A program made the translations under genes and the position numbers. Source: Sanghuangporus weigelae (Eukaryota > Basidiomycota > Agaricomycetes > Hymenochaetales > Hymenochaetaceae). From it: 64,000 nucleotides of DNA. Positions 57,687 through 64,000 of the stretch are shown in pieces; positions within the stretch are counted from its first letter, which is position 1, and the number at the start of each line of letters is the position of its first letter. The notes beneath the pieces were generated by a model. The model was not told the origin of the DNA, searched no databases, and saw nothing but the letters and a program-made list of their open reading frames with translations. The stretch spans positions 2,077,501 through 2,141,500 of the forward strand of contig CP137326.1 in assembly GCA_033182465.1 (NCBI GenBank), read 5' to 3'.

Positions 57687-60600
57687 TCTCAGCGTGCCGA
57701 ATTGATGTTGCACTACGAACCTGTTACTGGGAATGAATGGTCGCAAGGGAAAAATGCAAACAGTCCAAGGCGCTCAGGTGGGGTAAAGGCAGAGGGGGAG
57801 GCAACCGAGTCAAGTTTCTTCCCCTCGGTCCACTCACGAATTTATCTTCCTCAGGCTCCTGGTTCATCTTGCTTCTGGATGGGACGTTGCTCGTCGTTCC
57901 AAATCTTGATCATGATGCTTAAATTATCACTTCAATTCAGTTTAGGGTGTTCAACCAACGAGGCTTGCGCCGCTGTCGCTCCAAGCATCGCATGTTGTGC
58001 ATTTTCGTATCCCTGGTATCCGGAGTCGCGGACCAAGATCGCACGAGGGCATGAGAGACCCGGCATCTCGTAGTCTTCCTCTAATCTATGCAAAATGATC
58101 ACTGATTTGTACTTCCGGCTTCACGGACAAGAATGGAAGGGAGCTACATCAACACGATGCCGTTTATACTTGGACAAACAAGGGAGTAGGATGTTCTCCT
58201 GTCTCGGACGTGCATCATGCCTCTTCGAGATCAGCTCCAGCTCAAACAAATTCTCCCGCTCCACGGCGTCCACGCTCTATGGATCCACGCGACAAACACA
58301 CCTGTCACTTGATATCAAGCCGCGAATCTTGATGGCTTCTTCTGTTTCTCGAGGGTCCAGGCGTAATACTCATAGAATATTCCAGGAGAGATTCGCGTCA
58401 TCGAGAAAATAATATTCTCGCGGCCCTGTTTATCCTTCAACCGAGAACTCTTCGCACAAGAGGGCGTTATATTTGTAAGTAATTGCATGGTGCATAGAAG
58501 TTTTTCTTTACGGCTGAAAAGACGGAAGTCGTACCTACGCAATTAATGGATATCGCGAAGAATAACTAGGCTAGGCCGAAATTCCGTTGAGTTGAATCAT
58601 GAAAGGAGGGTGGATCCATCTTACCAGTTATCTGTCGCCGATCTATCTTCGGTTCACGTTGATCCAAGAAGTAGGGAGAGCCTTTTGGATTTTTGCGGGA
58701 AGAGCTCTTTCAAAGCTTTAGCTGCATCAACCTGTTCAACCAAGACCAACACAAGACAACCCCACAAAATCTGTGGTGCACCCTGGTGCACCCTAGTAGA
58801 CCAGTAACTGAATTCAACTGGATCCGGAAAGAATTGCTATTTGAATTCCTGTATAACGTATCACATGCAGCTAAGTGCAGATACGCATCATTGTATCTAC
58901 ATCGATTACTCCCAGCTCCAGACGTAACAGCTACGGTGAGGCTGTGCCGAGAAGGCCGATAATCGCGCTCACCATTGTCATCCAGCTCTTCCTCGACTTT
59001 GAGCTCCCCTAATTTCTAACCTATCAATAATTAGCCTGGCCAGAAGGAAGAGGAACAAGGAAAAGAGCTTTCGGGAAGGTTGAGTTTGTTGCTCTGAAAA
59101 CTCCTCTTATACTCTAGTTTGACCGTCGTTCGAGGGTGTTTGTGTACTGTCACCTCCCCAAGTCGAAACCCCACCACTTTCTGGCTTTGGAAGCCACATA
59201 TCGCGCATCACGATCTAATGAGCATCCTCTCCGGGAGGCATCATTGAGCAACTCGTCATTTAGATTCTTTGATGTGCTGTTTTCAAGACTTCTCCTTCTC
59301 CTATCGTTATTTTCTATATTGAAGGCGTGGTTTCCCTTTCGAGCACACTGTTAATCCTTGTATAGATAAATCCAAGTGAGAAGTAGAACGGATAATGAGC
59401 AGCGCATGTTAGTTTCCAATACAGCCATCGTTTTACGATAAGGTAGAATAACTTTCCTACGCAACGTAAACCACAGCTTTTTAGCACTAAAATAAATCTA
59501 GACTTTTTTCAACATGTAATTAGATCCATACCTGAGATCCGCAACAAGATGAGCCATGATATGTAGCTATCCTCATGTGCACTGGCCCTCAATAGTAAGC
59601 CAAGGACTCGGGACAGTCATTTCTGGAACAAGGCATCAACGAGGCTCACGTATATCCATTTCCTTCCGGAGATAGAAGCAGCTATGCAGCAGATTATACC
59701 TACCACTTCGATCAACTGAACATCCTAGTATTTTCGGATCTCCACAATACGCACCGCCCGAAACTGCGCTCAATATTTTGCGTGACTCAGCCGAGGAGCC
59801 TCAAACGCCTGATCCATGAGGCACTGTGGCGATCGCGGCAAGAGCGGACCGTCGCGGCACGTCTCACGATTGCGAGAATAGAGAAACTCGGTAAATCAGT
59901 TTCGAATTATGTAGTCTCAAGAATCTGCCGAAGAAAATAGCAACTGAATAACGGACATGCGTCTTTGGTGAGGCAAGTAAATACAGAAAAACGAGATGGA
60001 GATACATTGAGATTCCTGATGTTCTTGATGTTCTTTCGAGCATCTCTACAGGCCAATGACTCATTCAGAAGGAGCATTCTGTGAACAAGCGCTAGTCGAG
60101 CTGTAAAATGTTGGAAGCGCGCACGTTTCTCTGGTATGTCAAGGGCACGATTCAGATGTTTGTATAATCGAACTTGTGTGAAGAGTCGAATTTGCCACGA
60201 AGTCACCTTATTTACTGTGTGCAGAAACAAACTGTGCGAAGACAGATCCTCATCAAATAACAGCAACTAAGAACCTGAAAATTTCATGCCACATACAGTG
60301 AGTTGCTCCGCGCAAAAGCCAAGGATGTATGATTCCCTCGTCTCCCTCGGAACTGTTGTCCATACATGCGCAATAAAGCATTGTCCCTCGAAATTATCGG
60401 GTTAAGGGGCAGCCGAATAATATATACGTCGCGGAGAAGACGATTGATGAACAGTTTCGAATCGTTTACACGATCATATAGTTTGATGAGCTTGTTGCTC
60501 CGGCGCCCTTGTGCGAACAGAAGTAAAGACTTCGTGGCAACGACGAAGGAGAGGTCGATGGTCAGTACAAGAACAGTCAATTAATCGAGTTATTTCGTAA

Positions 60601-62300
60601 AAGGCAAAGGCATGTCCTCAAAGGAGTCAACGAAATTGAATTATCAAATGCCCTCCACTTCGTTGAGACCCCAGGCGTCAGTGAGTCCAGCAGAATTAGC
60701 AATTTTGGTTGGTTACCAATGCAGTGCTCTCGTTGACGATATGGGTCTGTTACGGCAGTCGGAGCATTGCCGCTGTAGTGAATAAAGGCATGGGACTTTA
60801 CGCGCTAGTGCAATTCAAAATGGAGAACTCACACGTTGGGCTCGAGCTTCGCCGTGGTAGAACTCATGCTATGGTTGTATTTGTATTATCTAAATGCAAG
60901 AAGTTGAGGAAGTGAGCTCTAAAATAATCGTGCTGGTAATACGAGCTGCCCGGATCATACCTGCGAGAAGCAACGAAGGGAAATGAACATCCCTATTCAA
61001 AGTAGAAGGCATGAAGAACCCGAACGCAAGTACTTCGTGTTTAAAGCATCAAATGAGTGGCAGCTCCAAGAGATTATGGCACGTACTCAACCACGCATTT
61101 GGCTCAGACTTTCTCCATCACTAAGAACCTTGGGCGTCTTTGATAACAAGAAAATAGAACGCGCTCACCACCTTGAATTCTGGGCTTCAATTTTCGCATC
61201 ATGGCAGTTCTTAGATGTTATCGGACTTGCGCAGCTAAAACGCCTCAGGGATGCCAGTCTGAAGTTATTCTCGAACTTCCAGACTACAATCATCCTCGAT
61301 GCTACCATACTTCCATTCCGTGCACAACAGGATGATTGCCAAAAACAAGATTTTCAAGAGCAGAGGCATTACGACACAGCCGCGTCACCAATGGGTCCGG
61401 CCTGCAGCTCAACCTTCCACTCGCAAAGCAATTTCTTGCCAAAGGGGCTTCTTATCTTCCTTTTGGATTCAGTTGAAAAGATACCAGTGCAAACATCCCG
61501 CGGCTAATCTTGTTGGACCGACACCACTTCATAAGTATGGCTTCGCTTACCAAACGGCAATATTTTCCTAGTCGAGTTGACTAGAGAAGTACCACGCACG
61601 CTAGAGAAGTGACTAAAAATTGGCACACCCATTCTTGTCGAGTCCCTTTGTTCGAGACGTGGGCATCTATGATTCAAGTTACGGGAAGAGTGAGGCGGGA
61701 AGTCCGTCCTGAACGGACGAGATACCACGAGCCTTTCAAAGCTTTCTTCTTTTCCATACTCGAGCAGAATGGCTTGTTTCGAATTTGTCAGTCAGAGACG
61801 GCGAACTTGAGTGCAATACGAAGCACCAGCAATTTTCGCAGAGCTCGCCTTGTCATGATCAGAAGAAAAGGACCCTCGGAGAATAAAGGCGGAATGAGAT
61901 GGCATCTGAAAGATAAAGAGCGTACTAAGATGCAGGATAAACTCACGAATGAGCAAGCCACTTCCTTGAGGTTCTTCCGGTGAGCGATCTACTGTCCACA
62001 CTAGCTGAAACCCCGTTTCTTCCTCTAGATTTCCTTGAGTTGGATGCGCGAAGATCGCCAAATGTAGGAGATAAATTAGAAAAGGTTAGAAAAACTGAAT
62101 ATGAGTATATCGAACGGGAATGATGCCGGATTTGCAGTTGGTCAGTGACCCGGGATATGCCGAGACTACACCCAAAAGATACTCGATTTACACGGAAATT
62201 TCAATGAAAATCAAGTTTTATTCTCTCAATGGTCAAATTGTCAGTACATGCAGAGAGGTCTTTGTAAACGATACCTCTATCAATGATTCTTGTGGTTGCT
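57687..62300. other. Long stretch without recognisable genes
   Basis: About 4.6 kb. The longest frame (60983-61507, 174 codons, with the block WASIFASWQFLDVIGLAQLK) starts ATG and could be a small gene or a relict exon, but no family was recognised. Minus-strand frames at 59907-60266 and 60284-60580 are adjacent and of moderate length, with no motif. The repeated phrase CTAGAGAAGT occurs near 61582 and 61601. The left ~200 bp are the promoter and leader of the transcription factor. Confidence 0.4.
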
Positions 62301-63695
62301 TCAATTCTCCTTTCCGCCTTTTGCAGCCTTCCAGCACTCCTTCGCGCGGGCTTTGAAAGCCTCACAAGCACCCTTCTCGTCGTCTCGCACCCAGCGAAGC
62401 ATTGCATCTCCCTGCAAACCTCGACCAAAGGAAAATGACAAGGGCGGTAGACGAGAGTACGGAGAAGGTTGAGAATTTGCATTTGTTCTCGCCTTATCAA
62501 CGACTTCGTTCACTTTTTGGAGGTACAGAGCTGCCGTTTCATCAGAAAGCCCTCCTAAGAAGAGAATAAATCATGCGAATAGAGCCAGGACCGTTCCACT
62601 CCTACCAGAAAGGAAAACGACTCCCGCTACTCCGACAGGCAGTGCGCGCACAAGTACTGCAGCAGTAGCCTCTCCTATTTCGTCCGGAGTCGTGTTCGCT
62701 CTTGAGGGGTGTTTCAGACCAGGCTGAGGGAATGAAGGCTTGATCAAGGAACCTTGAAGATAAATACATAGTCAGCAATGTACATACTCACATATTTTAG
62801 TAAGCGAGTTTACCTTCCGTCAATACTCCATATGCTGCACATCTCGAGTAGATCATCGCGATCGCCTTAACATGCACCTCAACGCTACGTGCAAGACTTG
62901 CGTCTTCCGCAAAATCGACATCCGGTTCGACAATCGGGACTAAACCTGCCTGTTGGCTGATTGCTGCAAATCTTGCAAGTGACTCTGCTTGAGCCTCAAG
63001 AGCAGCGTGTGACGGTAAAGTCGACGAATTGCAAAGAATCGGGGCACGCCACTGATAATAACTGTTAGTATGCCCAAATCGCAGTATTGTCTCTAAGTAC
63101 GACAGACTTTGCTGAAACGTGCCCCGTGAGCACGCGCATTACGTAATCGTGGAAGAAGATCATCAAGTCCTTGCGTTGCCGGTTCAAGTGGAGATATCGG
63201 CAACGGATGCGAGTCTGTATCTGCGCGTACTCCAGGAATGATACCTCTTGCCTCAAGGACGGGAGCGAGTTTGAAATCAACAAGCGTCTCATAGTAAAGA
63301 ATTACGCCAGATATATACTCTTCAGTTCAATCGAATTTGGCATCCGCTGAATTATTCCGATAAATTATCGACTCACCGGTCGGCAATGTCTCGTAAAGAC
63401 ATTCTCTCCAGCGACGCCTGCGAGCCTTCTTCTCTTCTTCAGTCCACTGCTTTCCTGCGCCCTGCTCGCCAAGCGCGGCTACTAATCGGGCTTCAATACC
63501 ATCCGGAGCCTCATCGGTTGCGTAGATCCCGACACCTCGTGGGTTCACCAATGCCTGCGCTGTCGCAATCAGATCGCGCGCCGTCTCGGGAGAATGGTAA
63601 GGATAAAGAAACGACTTCTTTGTTTCCTGAAGATCTGCGTTGCTGGTACCAAATCCGTATCCGGGAGTCGCGGTGGCATTCAAGTTGGCGGACAT
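62301..63695 (-). CDS. Class I fructose-bisphosphate aldolase
   Basis: Five exons in phase: 63695-63377, 63319-63108, 63051-62814, 62752-62606, 62554-62301; 389 residues, close to the usual 360. Converts fructose 1,6-bisphosphate to dihydroxyacetone phosphate and glyceraldehyde 3-phosphate in glycolysis, in the cytosol. Motifs: GVGIYATDEAPDGIEAR near the N-terminus; LPT-EYISGVILYYETL; ARFSK-WRAPI; IVEPDVDF; the Schiff-base lysine in EGSLIKPSFPQPG; VAGVVFLSGGLSDETAALYL; and SFSFGRGLQGDAMLRW, matching animal and plant class I enzymes. The N-terminal block usually reads GxLAADES, so YATDEAP is a variation near the substrate site. Fungi generally rely on the zinc-dependent class II enzyme, so a class I gene is notable. 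The C-terminus ends KGGKEN, lacking the terminal Tyr of animal enzymes. Start chosen at the first ATG in frame. Confidence 0.9.
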
Positions 63696-64000
63696 GGTGG
63701 TCGGCGTCAAACAACGGAACGGATGAATGGCGTTGGTCGAATGTACATGGGAACAGAAGACTAGTCAGGTGACGGAAACTCTGTATTCCGGAAAGTTAAT
63801 CCATACTTCATCTTTCGGCATTCTTGTTTATATTGGCTGGAAGTTCTTATGAAGGCGCGCAGGAGACGAGATTTCGTAAATTAAGATACACAGGCATATC
63901 CCGTACGGTCGTATCTGATTAAATTGTCATCGTTCACGGGTTTTAAGACAAGCAAGCGCTACAGGAGCAACTGGATCTGGAGAAGAAATGCTAAATAAAT
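63696..64000. promoter_or_regulatory. Promoter region of the aldolase gene
   Basis: Divergent upstream sequence running to the window edge. No other gene seen. Confidence 0.4.

Noticed and set aside
60983-61507. 174-codon frame as a certain gene
   Set aside because: No homology recognised and no clear intron or promoter signals; kept only as a mention in the gap description.

Overview
The window looks like nuclear DNA of a mushroom-forming basidiomycete (Agaricomycetes). Genes are split by many short GT..AG introns of about 45-75 bp. The protein families fit that group: DUF6533 and DUF6534 membrane proteins, DUF6698, a Plavaka-type transposase, a Zn2Cys6 regulator with a zinc cluster, and a Fet3-type ferroxidase. 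All gene models are my own spliced readings from the sequence. Exon boundaries were checked for frame wherever exact coordinates are given.

Layout: (1) 1-1.9 kb: the 3' end of MON1 and a short KRE6/SKN1-like gene that lacks its GH16 domain. (2) 2.4-9.2 kb: two tandem ferric reductase genes on the minus strand. (3) 11-34.8 kb: a plus-strand array of DUF6533 and DUF6534 membrane-protein genes in all states from apparently whole to fragment, including a 3.35 kb segmental duplication and a hAT-like MITE. (4) 34.8-43.2 kb: a block that looks mobile, with a DUF6698 gene divergent from a broken Plavaka transposase. The transposase is itself interrupted by a nested 1.8 kb insertion. Truncated 5' and 3' pieces of DUF6533 genes flank the block. 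(5) 45-49.6 kb: a second hAT-like MITE inserted exactly at the start codon of a decayed FTR1 iron permease, followed by an apparently intact FET3 ferroxidase with two perfect GATA-type iron-regulator palindromes in its promoter. (6) 50-64 kb: a DUF6533 fragment, a single-pass membrane protein, a 1235-residue Zn2Cys6 transcription factor, a 4.6 kb stretch with no recognisable gene, and a class I fructose-bisphosphate aldolase.

Biologically, the two ferric reductases (Fe3+ to Fe2+), the ferroxidase and the permease remnant are the parts of the reductive high-affinity iron uptake pathway, split into two groups by the DUF6533/DUF6534 array. The permease partner of FET3 at this locus appears dead, so FET3 must use another FTR1 elsewhere or have changed role. 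The array is a clear birth-and-death gene family with a conserved TATA box about 62 bp upstream of the start in several copies. No retrovirus-like or Polinton-like element was recognised.
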